The position numbers and the translations under genes are program-made. Shown piece by piece: positions 26,258 through 34,966 of a stretch of 64,000 bases of DNA. Position 1 is the first letter of the stretch. Every line of letters begins with the position of its first letter. Origin of the DNA: Hymenobacter persicinus. GTDB taxonomy: Bacteria; Bacteroidota; Bacteroidia; Cytophagales; Hymenobacteraceae. The stretch spans positions 62,001-126,000 of the forward strand of contig NZ_SEWE01000003.1 in NCBI RefSeq assembly GCF_004167665.1. Reading direction: 5' to 3'. Under the pieces are notes generated by a model. The model had not been told where the DNA came from. It did no database searches and worked only from the letters and a program-made list of their open reading frames with translations.

Positions 26258-27237
26258 ACCAGACGCAGAATTTTCTTGAGGTTGGAAAACAGCCACACGA
26301 CCCCCGCCGCCGACAGCGGGAAATACAACGTCAGCAGGCCCCAGGCATCCCGGGCGAAGAGACCCACGAGCCAGAAAAATAGATAAGTCACCACTATGTA
26401 GCCGTACCCGACGCCCATCAGCAGCAGCAGATAGGAGTGGGCGCGTCGGGCGTACCAGATCAGAAAGCCGCTGACGAGCAGAATAAACGCGCCGGCGGCC
26501 ACGGGCGGCAACGCAGCCGGCGAAAAGGAAAACAGCGCGGCCGTGGCGGCCAGCAGGGCCAGGTTGCCGCCCAACGACAAGTAGGTGAAGGCAAAGTGCG
26601 CCTTGCGGCCCAGGTGCTCGGAGGCCCAGCCCGCGCCCACCAGCAACGCACCCAGTAGCATGGCGCTGGTGCTCAAATCGACGCGGGAAAAGTCATTGAG
26701 GTGCAAAGCCGACACCGGCGCGATGCTCACGCCCACCCACGAGGCTAGCGCCGTGATGGCCATCGACAGCACCCCACGGTGGTCGAAGCGGTAGGCCAGA
26801 ACGAAAAACAGCGCCGCCGGCAGAAACAAAGCCAGGCCATAGCGGGTGCCAAATAGCCGATACTGGGCCTGCAGGTAGCCTTCCAGGGTCAGAAACGTGA
26901 GGCAGCCCAGCAGCAGCAGATAATCGGGAACCACGCCGGCCGGCGGCGCCTGCCCCCAGGTAAAGGGCCGGCGGTGGCGGAAGGCGTACGTGAAGCTTGC
27001 CAGCATCAGCGCCGCCAGCCCGGCAATGATGACGCCGTGCCCGATGTCGTCGAGGTGCTGGTAGAGCAACACCCCCAGACCGCCGCTGAGTAAGGTAATG
27101 CCCAGGTACAGCAGGGTGCGCAGCTCGTAGTGCACCGAAAACGGCCGGGTGCGCTCGTGCTGCGCAATTGCGGCGGCTTGCTCGGGAGGTAGTAACCCCT
27201 TGGCAGTCAGATCAGCAATGATTTGGTCGGAAGACAT
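26254..27237 (-). CDS. DUF2157 domain membrane protein
   Basis: A 327-residue protein. The N-terminal soluble region LTAKGLLPPEQAAAIAQHER is the DUF2157 signature. It is followed by about nine hydrophobic helices (for example LLYLGITLLSGGLGVLLYQ). The function is unknown; these proteins often occur in pairs, as here with the overlapping gene downstream. It is divergent from the gene at 27356. Confidence 0.72.
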   Translation of the reverse strand: MSSDQIIADLTAKGLLPPEQAAAIAQHERTRPFSVHYELRTLLYLGITLLSGGLGVLLYQHLDDIGHGVIIAGLAALMLASFTYAFRHRRPFTWGQAPPAGVVPDYLLLLGCLTFLTLEGYLQAQYRLFGTRYGLALFLPAALFFVLAYRFDHRGVLSMAITALASWVGVSIAPVSALHLNDFSRVDLSTSAMLLGALLVGAGWASEHLGRKAHFAFTYLSLGGNLALLAATAALFSFSPAALPPVAAGAFILLVSGFLIWYARRAHSYLLLLMGVGYGYIVVTYLFFWLVGLFARDAWGLLTLYFPLSAAGVVWLFSNLKKILRLV

Positions 27238-27355
27238 GGGCAGCGGCCGGAAGCCAATACGGTGCGGGTAAACATACCAACTCTTGCGGAATGCGTATTA
27301 TTCGCCAGTACTGGCTGCCATTGGCAGCATTCACTCGCCTAACTGGTTTGCTCGC

Positions 27356-28024
27356 ATGGCCGAAATCAACATTCAACGCAAAAAGTCTTCCCCCAGCCCC
27401 TGGCTGCTCATTATCCTGGCCCTGGCCGTGCTGGGTCTGATTGCCTACTTCTTCCTCCGCGCCGACAACGCCAGCGCCCCGGATCCGGCCGCCGCGCCGG
27501 CCACGGCCACCAGCACGCCCGCCACCGACGCCGAAGCCGAGTCCATGGCCCGCGCCACACCGCCGCCCGCTGATGGTTCGGGTAACGCCGCCGTGGCCGA
27601 CATGGCCGCTGAGGAGGCCCCCGCCACGCCCGACGAACTGGCCAGCTTTGCCGCCAACGAAGCCGCGGCCCCCGACTACGGCCGCCGCGGTCTGCGCATG
27701 CTCAGCGCCACGCTCTCCGACCTAGCTGACCGCGCCGACCTGCGCGACGCGGCCGTGAGCGAAAAGCGCAACGACCTGACCAGCGCCATCAGCCGCCTCG
27801 ACGAGCCCGGAGCCAACCTCAAGCCGGGGCTAGTGGCCGCCACGGCCCTGATGCAGGCCATGCAGCAGAAAGCGTATCCAGATCTGGAAGGGCCCGTTGG
27901 GGAGTTGGCCGACCAGGCCCGGGAACTATCGGGGCGGCAAACGGCGGCCGACCAGGCTCCGCTCCAAAGCTTTTTCACCAAAGCCGCCGAGGTCGTACGC
28001 AGCTTCAGCCAGCCCGCTGCTTAG
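27356..28024 (+). CDS. Single-pass membrane protein, unknown
   Basis: A 222-residue protein. A short basic N-terminus (MAEINIQRKKSSPS) precedes one transmembrane helix (about 16-34, LLIILALAVLGLIAYFFL). An Ala/Pro/Thr-rich linker follows (about 40-105), then a helical domain (about 110-222) with YGRRGLRMLSATLSDLADR and AATALMQAMQQKAYPDLEG. The topology suggests anchoring in the inner membrane with the domain outside. I do not recognise the family. It is followed 45 bp later by a PRC-barrel gene, probably in one transcript. ATG 27356 was chosen over an earlier start that would add an unrelated 24 residues. Confidence 0.6.
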   Translation: MAEINIQRKKSSPSPWLLIILALAVLGLIAYFFLRADNASAPDPAAAPATATSTPATDAEAESMARATPPPADGSGNAAVADMAAEEAPATPDELASFAANEAAAPDYGRRGLRMLSATLSDLADRADLRDAAVSEKRNDLTSAISRLDEPGANLKPGLVAATALMQAMQQKAYPDLEGPVGELADQARELSGRQTAADQAPLQSFFTKAAEVVRSFSQPAA

Positions 28025-28069
28025 AGGCAGTACTTTTTTCCGTCATCAACCAAGCCCCTTTTGCCCTTC

Positions 28070-28585
28070 ATGGACACGCCCACCATTCCGCCGGCTGCCG
28101 GCATGCACCTGCGCCGCCTCCGCGACCTGACCGAGTTTGAAGTAGCCGACGGCAACCCCGACGTGCGGGGCTGGTCGGTGCGCGGCGGCGACGGCAAGAA
28201 GTTTGGCGAAGTCTTCGAGCTTATCGTCGATACCCAGGCCCTGAAGGTGCGCTACCTCGACGTGGAACTCGACGCGGGCCTGCAGGTGAATGAGCACGAG
28301 CGGCACATCCTGCTGCCTATCGGCGTGGCCGCCCTCGACGAAGACGGCGACAACGTTTTTGTGACCTCGCTCACGCTGGAATCGGTGCTGGAATACCCGC
28401 CTTACGTCGAAATTCAGATTACCCGCGAGTACGAGGAAGCCATGCTCCGCTCGTTGCGCCTGCCCGTACCGACAGCCTCCGCCGCAAGCTTCTACGACCA
28501 GGATTCCTACAACGACCATCGGTTTTACCAGTCGCGCCAGCGCCTGAGCGGTCCGGAACCCGACGTGCCCAGCGAAGGCGTTTAG
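28070..28585 (+). CDS. PRC-barrel domain protein
   Basis: A 171-residue protein with a PRC-barrel domain at about residues 15-95: DVRGWSVRGGDGKKFGEVFE, then VRYLDVELDAGL and RHILLPIGVAALDED. PRC barrels occur in RimM and photosynthetic reaction-centre H subunits and bind proteins or RNA; stand-alone versions like this are often stress-related in soil bacteria. A second half (about 95-171) ends in a Tyr/Arg/Asp-rich tail. It overlaps the convergent downstream gene by 4 bp at the stop codons. Confidence 0.78.
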   Translation: MDTPTIPPAAGMHLRRLRDLTEFEVADGNPDVRGWSVRGGDGKKFGEVFELIVDTQALKVRYLDVELDAGLQVNEHERHILLPIGVAALDEDGDNVFVTSLTLESVLEYPPYVEIQITREYEEAMLRSLRLPVPTASAASFYDQDSYNDHRFYQSRQRLSGPEPDVPSEGV

Positions 28586-29826
28586 CGCCGCTCCACGCGC
28601 TGGCTCACCACCTGCCCATCGGCCAGGGTGATGTGCGCCAGATACAGCCCGGCGGGCAACGCAGTCAGGTCGTACACCAACTCGCCGGACGTTTCTGCCA
28701 CCGGCGCCACGGCTACGGCCTGCCCCAGCGAATTCACCCAGCGCACCTGCGCGGGCTTCGTGGGGCTGCTCAGGTGCAGGCGGTCGGTGGCGGGGTTGGG
28801 ATAGAGGCGGATTCCCGCCTGGGCCGCGTTGCGGGTAGCCAGCGTAGTGCGTTTGGGAATGCTCAGCCAGATGGTCGCATTGAGCAGCACCCGGGCGTGG
28901 TCGCCGTTGGCTTCAGCGCTCCAGCCGTTGTAAAGGCTGTCACCGGGGTCGCCGGTACCGTCGTCGGCGGGGGAACTGTCGCCCAGGGCTACCACTTTGC
29001 CTTTGCCGTAGCGGGCGTAGGCCATAAAGGCGCCGGTAGTGCCGCCCGCCGCGACGCCGGGCTTGTAGATGATGCCCCGCACCGACGGATTCGCCGTGGG
29101 GTTCAGGGTCATGGTGGCGCCGTTGTGGTATTCCATGGCCGCCACGTGGCCGGCCGGGCCGTGCAGCAGCGAGTCGGTGGGCAGGGCGGCCACGTTGGTC
29201 GTGTTTACCACCAGATTGTTCAGGTCGAAGGTGAAGCCGAACACGCTGGGCGCGCCCGCGGTAGGCTGCATCAAGTCGTTCCATATTTCGGGAGAGTCCC
29301 AGCCGTCGCCGTTGCGGTCGGAGTTGTCGTGGTCCGAAATCATCAGCAGGCCGCCGCCGTTGCGCACGTAGTTGAGCAGGGCGGCCTTCTCAGCCGTGGA
29401 AAAGCGGATGTTGGGCTCATCCACGATGTAGACCTGATAGTTGCTCAGGTCCTGCACGTTGGACGCGTCGCCGTAGGTGAGGCGGGCATTGTAGGGCAGC
29501 GTTTCCACCTGAAAGCCCCGCTTCACCAAGGCCACGCCCCAGGACGAAATAGCGCCCTGCCAGTAGGTTTCCGGGGTGTTGGCCGTGATGCCGCTCTGGG
29601 CCGGGTTGGGAAAGCGCTGCGGGTTGGAGTCGGAGCCCGCGCCGGTGGTCATGGCCCCGTTGGAGCCCACGCCCAGGTTGTGCAGGTCGGCGTCGATAAC
29701 CCAGTCGGCATTGTTGGCCATTTCGGCCCGGGTGGCGTCGAAAAGAACTTTGAGGGGTTGCTGTTGAGCGTAGCTCAGGCCGGCCGTCAGCAGAAGGCCA
29801 GCCGTCAGAAAAGTAAAAAGGCGCAT
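28582..29826 (-). CDS. Secreted protein with type IX secretion sorting tail
   Basis: A 414-residue exported protein. The signal peptide is MRLFTFLTAGLLLTAGLSYA. A middle domain with VYIVDEPNIRFSTAEKAALL, NYVRNGGGLLMISDHDNSD and GKGKVVALGDSSPADDG resembles glutamine-amidotransferase-like (ThuA/DUF4350-type) folds. The C-terminal 75 residues (IRLYPNPATDRLHLSS to PAGLYLAHITLADGQVVSQR) match the type IX sorting domain removed on export. With GldB and GldD present elsewhere in the window, export by type IX secretion is likely. The substrate is unknown. Confidence 0.75.
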   Translation of the reverse strand: MRLFTFLTAGLLLTAGLSYAQQQPLKVLFDATRAEMANNADWVIDADLHNLGVGSNGAMTTGAGSDSNPQRFPNPAQSGITANTPETYWQGAISSWGVALVKRGFQVETLPYNARLTYGDASNVQDLSNYQVYIVDEPNIRFSTAEKAALLNYVRNGGGLLMISDHDNSDRNGDGWDSPEIWNDLMQPTAGAPSVFGFTFDLNNLVVNTTNVAALPTDSLLHGPAGHVAAMEYHNGATMTLNPTANPSVRGIIYKPGVAAGGTTGAFMAYARYGKGKVVALGDSSPADDGTGDPGDSLYNGWSAEANGDHARVLLNATIWLSIPKRTTLATRNAAQAGIRLYPNPATDRLHLSSPTKPAQVRWVNSLGQAVAVAPVAETSGELVYDLTALPAGLYLAHITLADGQVVSQRVERR

Positions 29827-29870
29827 GTAAGGGGCAGGATGAAAAAAGGGCCCCTAAGGTAGAGATTTTT

Positions 29871-29878
29871 CGAAGGTA
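29871..29878 (-). promoter_or_regulatory. Possible -7 box for the sorting-tail protein gene
   Basis: On the minus strand TACCTTCG resembles TAnnTTTG with one mismatch. It lies 45 bp upstream of the ATG at 29826. Confidence 0.3.
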
Positions 29879-29983
29879 ACCGCCTAGCTTCCACCAGATC
29901 AAATTTGAAAACATAGCTGCCCTTGCCAACCGATGCGGGCCGGCCGGACTCACCAGACACTACCCTTATCCAGTAGCCGGCCT

Positions 29984-30745
29984 ATGCGAGTTTCTACCCA
30001 TTATCTGATCTGGAGCGGCCTGGCCGGCCTGAGCGCCTGCGCCGCCGTGGAGCCCCACACTCTGCAAACGCCCTGGGTGAGCCGGCGGGGCGAGACGGAG
30101 CTGGCCCTGAACACAGGCCTGCACGGCTCCGATCTGCAGGCGGCGCACGCTCTTACCGACCGGGTCACGCTGCTCGGCAGCTACCACCAGCGGGTTTTGA
30201 GTGGCCGGGGCAGCTGGACTTATCAGGGCGAAGCAGGGGCGGGGCGCACTTGGGGCCGCTCGGCCGGGCAGACGCTGGGCGTGTACGGCGGACTGGGCTA
30301 CGGCACTGGGCAGTCGGGCGGCACGCTCTGCCTGGATTTGTGCGGCTCGGTCAGTTCCTACCGGGTTGGCTACGGCTACGCCTACGTGCAGCCCACTTAC
30401 CGCTGGAGGCCGGATGCTTCTTCCGGCTTCAGCACCGCCGTGAAAGTCATGCTCGTGGACTTTCGGCGCCTGGAGAAATCGACGTATTACCCGGATAACT
30501 TCCTCAACGACTCGGTCCGGGTCGCTGGGGGCACGGTGGTGCAGAGCCGGGCCGGTTACGGAAGCTTGGTGCTGCAGCCGGGCTTCAGCACGTTTCGGGA
30601 AATAGCACCTCACCTGCGGCTCACTTTCAGCGGAAGCCTGTACATTCCGCTGCGGACGGAGTTTCCCTCCGTGATGCCGTTTGCCGTAGGCCTGGGCGTA
30701 CAGTACCACTTCGGCGGGGCCGCCGCTACCGCCGACCAGCCTTAA
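29984..30745 (+). CDS. Beta-barrel-like outer membrane lipoprotein
   Basis: A 253-residue protein. It has a lipoprotein signal (MRVSTHYLIWSGLAGLSAC; lipobox LSAC). Strands with alternating Tyr, Gly and Val follow (LGVYGGLGYGTGQSGGTLC, YRVGYGYAYVQPTYRWRPD) and end MPFAVGLGVQYHFGG, like an outer-membrane barrel. The pattern suggests a surface porin-like lipoprotein, but the family is unrecognised. ATG 29984 opens the lipobox signal. The stop codon overlaps hemH's stop by 4 bp (convergent). Confidence 0.62.
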   Translation: MRVSTHYLIWSGLAGLSACAAVEPHTLQTPWVSRRGETELALNTGLHGSDLQAAHALTDRVTLLGSYHQRVLSGRGSWTYQGEAGAGRTWGRSAGQTLGVYGGLGYGTGQSGGTLCLDLCGSVSSYRVGYGYAYVQPTYRWRPDASSGFSTAVKVMLVDFRRLEKSTYYPDNFLNDSVRVAGGTVVQSRAGYGSLVLQPGFSTFREIAPHLRLTFSGSLYIPLRTEFPSVMPFAVGLGVQYHFGGAAATADQP

Positions 30746-31785
30746 TTCTGCCGGATCATGTTGACCACGCCCTCCACCCACTGCGGGTGAGAGTTCAGGG
30801 ACGGCACCAGCTGCCAGTGTCCCCCCCCGGCTTCCTCAAACATTTCCTTGAACTCAGTGCCCACCTCAATGGTCGTTTCCAGGCAGTCGGCGACGAAGGC
30901 GGGGCTGAAGGCCAGCACGTTCTTGATGCCCTTGGCCGGCAGCTCCTTCAGCACCTCGTCGGTGTAGGGCTGCAGCCACGGGTCGCGCAGGCGGCTTTGC
31001 AGGCGGCTCTGGAAAGTGGTGGTGTACTGGTCGGGGGCCAGGCCCAGGCCGGCGGCCAGCTGACGGGAGGTTTCGAAGCACTGGGCCCGGTAGCAGTAGC
31101 GGTTGTTCTTGTTGTAGCTGTTGCAGCAGCTGCCCAGCTTGCAGTAGCCCTTGTGGCTGCCCTTGAGCACGTGCCGCTCCGGGATGCCGTGGTAGCTGAA
31201 CACGACGTGGTCGTAGGTACGCTTAGCCATTTCCTCCTTGCCCAGGGTCACGAAGGTGCCGATAAAGCCCGGGTCGTCGGTGAAGGTGCTGATAAAGCTG
31301 ATGCTGGGCACCACCCACCACTGGCCCACAATTTCCATCACCTTTTGCTGCACCGAGCCCGTGCTGGCCGCCGCGTACTGCGGAAACAGCGGCAGCACGA
31401 TGATGCGCTCAACGGACGCCTCGCGCAGCTCTTCCAGCGCCTTTTCGATGCTCGGGTTCTGGTAGCGCATGCCGAAGGCCACCACGTAATCTTTGCCCAG
31501 CTTTTCCTGCACTAGCTTCTGCAAATCCAGGCCGTGGTAGAGTAGGGGAGAACCCCGCTCGGTCCAGAGCTGCTGGTAGATTTTGGCCGACTTGGGCGCC
31601 CGCAGCGGCACGACCAAGCCCCGAAACAGCGGGTAGCGCACGGCGGCCGGCATGTCAATCACCCGGGCATCGGTGAGAAACTCGTTGAGGTAGCGGCGCA
31701 CGTCGGGCGTCTGGGGCGAGTCGGGCGTGCCGAGGTTGACGAGCAGCACGCCGGTGCGGCGTTGGGCGGAGGCGGGAGCGGGCAT
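30742..31785 (-). CDS. hemH: Ferrochelatase
   Basis: A 347-residue enzyme that inserts iron into porphyrin in the last step of heme synthesis. GVLLVNLGTPDSPQTPDVRR opens it, SYHGIPERH holds the metal-binding His199, and VLAFSPAFVADCLETTIEV contains the conserved C-terminal Glu. A cysteine-rich insert (Cys215, Cys220, Cys221, Cys231, Cys236) follows the His; similar inserts in Bacteroidota suggest an Fe-S cluster or zinc site, though this is inference. The gene is divergent from era and convergent with the lipoprotein gene. Confidence 0.94.
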   Translation of the reverse strand: MPAPASAQRRTGVLLVNLGTPDSPQTPDVRRYLNEFLTDARVIDMPAAVRYPLFRGLVVPLRAPKSAKIYQQLWTERGSPLLYHGLDLQKLVQEKLGKDYVVAFGMRYQNPSIEKALEELREASVERIIVLPLFPQYAAASTGSVQQKVMEIVGQWWVVPSISFISTFTDDPGFIGTFVTLGKEEMAKRTYDHVVFSYHGIPERHVLKGSHKGYCKLGSCCNSYNKNNRYCYRAQCFETSRQLAAGLGLAPDQYTTTFQSRLQSRLRDPWLQPYTDEVLKELPAKGIKNVLAFSPAFVADCLETTIEVGTEFKEMFEEAGGGHWQLVPSLNSHPQWVEGVVNMIRQN

Positions 31786-31953
31786 AATCGAAAGGGGTAA
31801 TGCGGAAATCTACTCCGGGACCGGGTCGAAAGTCAGCCCGGGCGAAGCGGCTGCAAAGGTCGTACAACGCGGGGCGAAGTGAAACTGTAGACCGCAGACA
31901 ATCTTCCGGGCCCCGATGTTTTGGGCACCGGCGGCGCGGCGGCGTAAAAGTTG

Positions 31954-31961
31954 TACCTTTG
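31954..31961 (+). promoter_or_regulatory. Predicted -7 box for era
   Basis: TACCTTTG followed by CGGG is a perfect TAnnTTTG match, 26 bp upstream of the era ATG at 31988. No clear -33 TTG at the right spacing. Confidence 0.6.
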
Positions 31962-31987
31962 CGGGCCCAATTTCAGAACCGGAAATC

Positions 31988-32884
31988 ATGACTGACCCCA
32001 AACCGCACCGTGCTGGCTTCGTGAGTATTATCGGCAAGCCCAACGTGGGCAAGTCGACGCTGATGAACGCCCTGATGGGCGAGCGGCTCAGCATCGTGAC
32101 CAGCAAGGCCCAGACCACCCGCCACCGCATTCTAGGCATTCTGAACGGCGACGACTTCCAGCTGGTGTACTCCGACACGCCCGGCATCATTCAGCCCAAG
32201 TACGAACTGCACAACGCCATGATGTCGTTCGTCTACTCGTCCTTGGAAGATGCCGACGTGATTCTGTTCGTGACCGACATCTACGAAAAGCACGACGAGG
32301 AGCCGGTGGTGGAGCGCCTGCGCAAGATGACCGATACGCCGATTCTGCTCTTAGTCAACAAAATCGACCAGGCCGACCAGGCCGAGGTGGAGGCCAAGGT
32401 GGAGTACTGGCGGGAGCAACTACCCAACGCGGCCCGGGTGCTGCCCATTTCGGCTCTCGAGCAGTTCGGCACCGGGGAGCTGCTGGATTTGATTCTCGGC
32501 TATTTGCCCGAGCACCCGGCCTACTACCCCAAGGATGAACTCACCGACAAGCCCGAGCGTTTCTTCGCCGCCGAGATGATCCGGGAGAAGATCTTCAAGC
32601 TCTACAAAAAGGAAGTCCCGTACAGCTGCGAGGTCGAAATCGAGGAGTTCAAGGAAGAGGAAACCATCATCCACGTGCGGGCCGTCATCTACGTGGAGCG
32701 GGCCAGCCAGAAGGGCATCATCATCGGTCAGAAAGGCGCCGCGCTGAAGAAAGTCGGCACTTGGGCCCGGGAGGAAATGGAGAAGTTCTTCCGCAAGCAG
32801 GTCTTCCTCGAAACCTACGTCAAAGTCAACGAAAACTGGCGCACCGACCCCAAAGCGCTGAATAAGTTTGGGTATAAGCAGTAA
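31988..32884 (+). CDS. era: GTPase Era
   Basis: A 298-residue GTPase needed for 16S rRNA processing and 30S assembly. P-loop GKPNVGKST (about 16-24), TTRHRILGI switch region, DTPGIIQP, NKIDQ, and a C-terminal KH domain (IIIGQKGAALKKVGTWARE) that binds the 3' end of 16S rRNA. The ATG at 31988 sits behind the predicted promoter. The family A repeat starts right at the stop codon and separates era from der, another ribosome-assembly GTPase. Confidence 0.95.
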   Translation: MTDPKPHRAGFVSIIGKPNVGKSTLMNALMGERLSIVTSKAQTTRHRILGILNGDDFQLVYSDTPGIIQPKYELHNAMMSFVYSSLEDADVILFVTDIYEKHDEEPVVERLRKMTDTPILLLVNKIDQADQAEVEAKVEYWREQLPNAARVLPISALEQFGTGELLDLILGYLPEHPAYYPKDELTDKPERFFAAEMIREKIFKLYKKEVPYSCEVEIEEFKEEETIIHVRAVIYVERASQKGIIIGQKGAALKKVGTWAREEMEKFFRKQVFLETYVKVNENWRTDPKALNKFGYKQ

Positions 32885-33016
32885 GGTGAAATGGTGAGAT
32901 GGTGAAATAGTGAGTTGATGTTCGGCTGGCGCGGTTTGCGCCTTCTGTGCCACTGGCGCAAGCGGAACAGAAAACTCACCATCTCACCACCTCACCATCT
33001 CACCATCTCACCATTT
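32884..33016. repeat. Hairpin repeat, family A, copy 2
   Basis: The left end has GGTGAAATGGTGAGATGGTG tandem units. The right end (32975-33016) has the complementary units CTCACCATCTCACCACCTCACC. The core from about 32915 to 32970 matches the reverse complement of the element at 756-884. It fills the era-der spacer. Confidence 0.75.
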
Positions 33017-33087
33017 CCGACCTCACACTCACTTAACTACTCCGGGCACTGCCGAACTTGGTCGGGCCGGCGGCTGGAGTCAGATGT

Positions 33088-34410
33088 ATGAAGAATACCA
33101 TTGCCATTGTGGGGCGCCCGAACGTGGGCAAATCCACCCTTTTTAACCGCTTGGTTGGCCAGCGCAAGGCCATCATGGACAACCAGAGCGGCGTGACCCG
33201 TGACCGGCACTACGGCTACGGCGACTGGATCGGGAAGCACTTCACGGTCATCGACACCGGCGGCTACGTGCACGGCTCCGACGACGTGTTCGAGGAAAGC
33301 ATTCGCCGGCAGGTGAAGCTGGCCGTGGAAGAGGCCGATGTGGTCTTGTTCATGGTCGACGTGGACGCGGGCATGCACGGCTTGGACGAGGAGTTTGCCG
33401 GCTTCCTGCGCCGCTACCAGGGCAAAAAGCCCATTTACCTCGTGGCCAACAAGGCCGACACCAACGCCCGGGCCCACGCGGCTGGCGAGTTCTACGCCCT
33501 GGGCGTCGGCGACGGCGACATCTTCACCATCAGCTCCCAGAGCGGCTCCGGCACGGGTGATTTGCTCGACGCCGTGGTGGCCCACTTCGAAGATCCGTGG
33601 GAAGAGGTGCAGGACGAGGGCCTGCCCAAGATTGCCGTGGTCGGCCGCCCCAACGTGGGCAAGTCGAGCCTGGTAAACCTGCTGCTGGGTGAGGAGCGCA
33701 CCATCGTGACCGACATTGCCGGCACCACCCGCGACGCTATCAAAACCCGCTACAACGCCTTCGGCAACGAGTTTGTGCTGATTGACACCGCCGGCCTGCG
33801 CCGCAAGACCAAGGTGAAGGAAGACATCGAATTCTACTCCGTTCTCCGCTCGATCCGGGCTATGGAAGAGTCCGACGTCTGCATCGTGATGCTCGACGCC
33901 ACCCGCGGCATTGAGGCCCAGGACGTGAACATCATTGCCCTGGCCGACAAAAACCGCAAGGGCATCGTGATTCTGGTCAACAAGTGGGACTTGGTGGAGG
34001 ACAAGGAAACCAACTCGACCAAGAAAATCGAGGAGGAGATTTACGAGAAGATTGCGCCCATTGCGTATCCGCCCATCATCTTCACCTCCGTCACCACCAA
34101 GCAACGCGTGCACAAGGCCATCGAAACGGCCATCCAGGTGTACGAGAACAAGACCAAGAAAATCCCGACGTCCCAGCTCAACGAGGTAATGCTGCGCGCC
34201 ATCGAGGAGCACCAGCCGCCGTCCGTGAAGGGCAAGATGGTCCGCATCAAGTACGTGACCCAGCTGCCGACCCACAACCCGGTGTTTGCCTTCTTCTGCA
34301 ACCTGCCCCAGTACGTGCGCGACTCCTACGTGCGCTACCTGGAAAACCGCCTGCGCGAGAACTTCGGCTTCGAAGGCGTCCCGATTGGCGTCATCTTCCG
34401 CAAGAAGTAA
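33088..34410 (+). CDS. der: Ribosome biogenesis GTPase Der (EngA)
   Basis: A 440-residue protein with two consecutive GTPase domains: GRPNVGKSTLFNRL (about 9-22), with DTGGY and NKAD, then GRPNVGKSSLVNLL (about 190) with DTAGLRRKTKVKED and NKWD. A C-terminal KH-like domain follows (KYVTQLPTHNPVFAFFCN to FGFEGVPIGVIFRKK). Der helps assemble the 50S subunit. The ATG at 33088 gives the expected family start MKNTIAIVGRPNVGKST. A terminator follows. Confidence 0.96.
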   Translation: MKNTIAIVGRPNVGKSTLFNRLVGQRKAIMDNQSGVTRDRHYGYGDWIGKHFTVIDTGGYVHGSDDVFEESIRRQVKLAVEEADVVLFMVDVDAGMHGLDEEFAGFLRRYQGKKPIYLVANKADTNARAHAAGEFYALGVGDGDIFTISSQSGSGTGDLLDAVVAHFEDPWEEVQDEGLPKIAVVGRPNVGKSSLVNLLLGEERTIVTDIAGTTRDAIKTRYNAFGNEFVLIDTAGLRRKTKVKEDIEFYSVLRSIRAMEESDVCIVMLDATRGIEAQDVNIIALADKNRKGIVILVNKWDLVEDKETNSTKKIEEEIYEKIAPIAYPPIIFTSVTTKQRVHKAIETAIQVYENKTKKIPTSQLNEVMLRAIEEHQPPSVKGKMVRIKYVTQLPTHNPVFAFFCNLPQYVRDSYVRYLENRLRENFGFEGVPIGVIFRKK

Positions 34411-34430
34411 GCTCCGATTTCTGAGTGAAG

Positions 34431-34465
34431 AACGCCCTGCTTGACTTTGTCGGGCAGGGCGTTTT
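34431..34465 (+). terminator. Intrinsic terminator of der
   Basis: AACGCCCTGC pairs with GCAGGGCGTT around a 13-base loop. The T-tail is short (TTTT). Confidence 0.65.
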
Positions 34466-34636
34466 GGCTTTCCGGTCAGGCCAACGGATGAGGAAATGAT
34501 GAAAAATTTTTCGGGCCGGGCGGGTTACCTTCTGAGGAGCTTGATATAAAGACCAGAATCTGGCGGCGGCCCCGCGTGGAAAGCCGCCGGATTCGCTCAA
34601 AAACTGATTTTTCATTTCCCCCAACAAACCCTCATC

Positions 34637-34891
34637 ATGAAAAAAGTTCTGTTCCTCGCCCTGGCTGCTGCTTCGTTTACCTTCGCTTCGTGCGACAGCA
34701 AGAAAGAAAACGCTCAGGAGAATGCTGCTGAGAACGTAGAAGCTTCCGGCGAAGCCAAAGCTGACGCTATGGAAGACCAGGCTGACGCCGTACGTGACTC
34801 GGCCGATGCTAAGGCTGACGCTATGGAAGACAACGCTGACGCTATGCCAAGCCAGGCTACTCCAGCTCCCGCTGAAGGCGCTACCAAGTAG
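34637..34891 (+). CDS. Small lipoprotein with Ala/Asp/Met repeats
   Basis: An 84-residue lipoprotein: MKKVLFLALAAASFTFASC ends in the lipobox FASC. The mature part is almost only Ala, Asp, Glu, Lys and Met, with a repeat of the form KADAMEDQADAVRDSAD then KADAMEDNADAM, likely a helix or coiled coil. It resembles small periplasmic or outer-membrane linker lipoproteins but I cannot name a family. It has a 5' leader containing the GGCGGCGGCCCCG block at 34562 and a TACCTTC box at 34526. A strong terminator follows. Confidence 0.7.
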   Translation: MKKVLFLALAAASFTFASCDSKKENAQENAAENVEASGEAKADAMEDQADAVRDSADAKADAMEDNADAMPSQATPAPAEGATK

Positions 34892-34913
34892 TTGATCTTG
34901 CCTGCAAAGGCAT

Positions 34914-34949
34914 AAAAGAGGCTCCCCAACCCGGGGAGCCTCTTTTTTT
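34914..34949. terminator. Bidirectional terminator
   Basis: AAAAGAGGCTCCCC and GGGGAGCCTCTTTTTTT form a perfect stem between the convergent lipoprotein gene and the gene at 34967-35533. Confidence 0.92.
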
Positions 34950-34966
34950 GTGGCTGCCAGTGGCCC

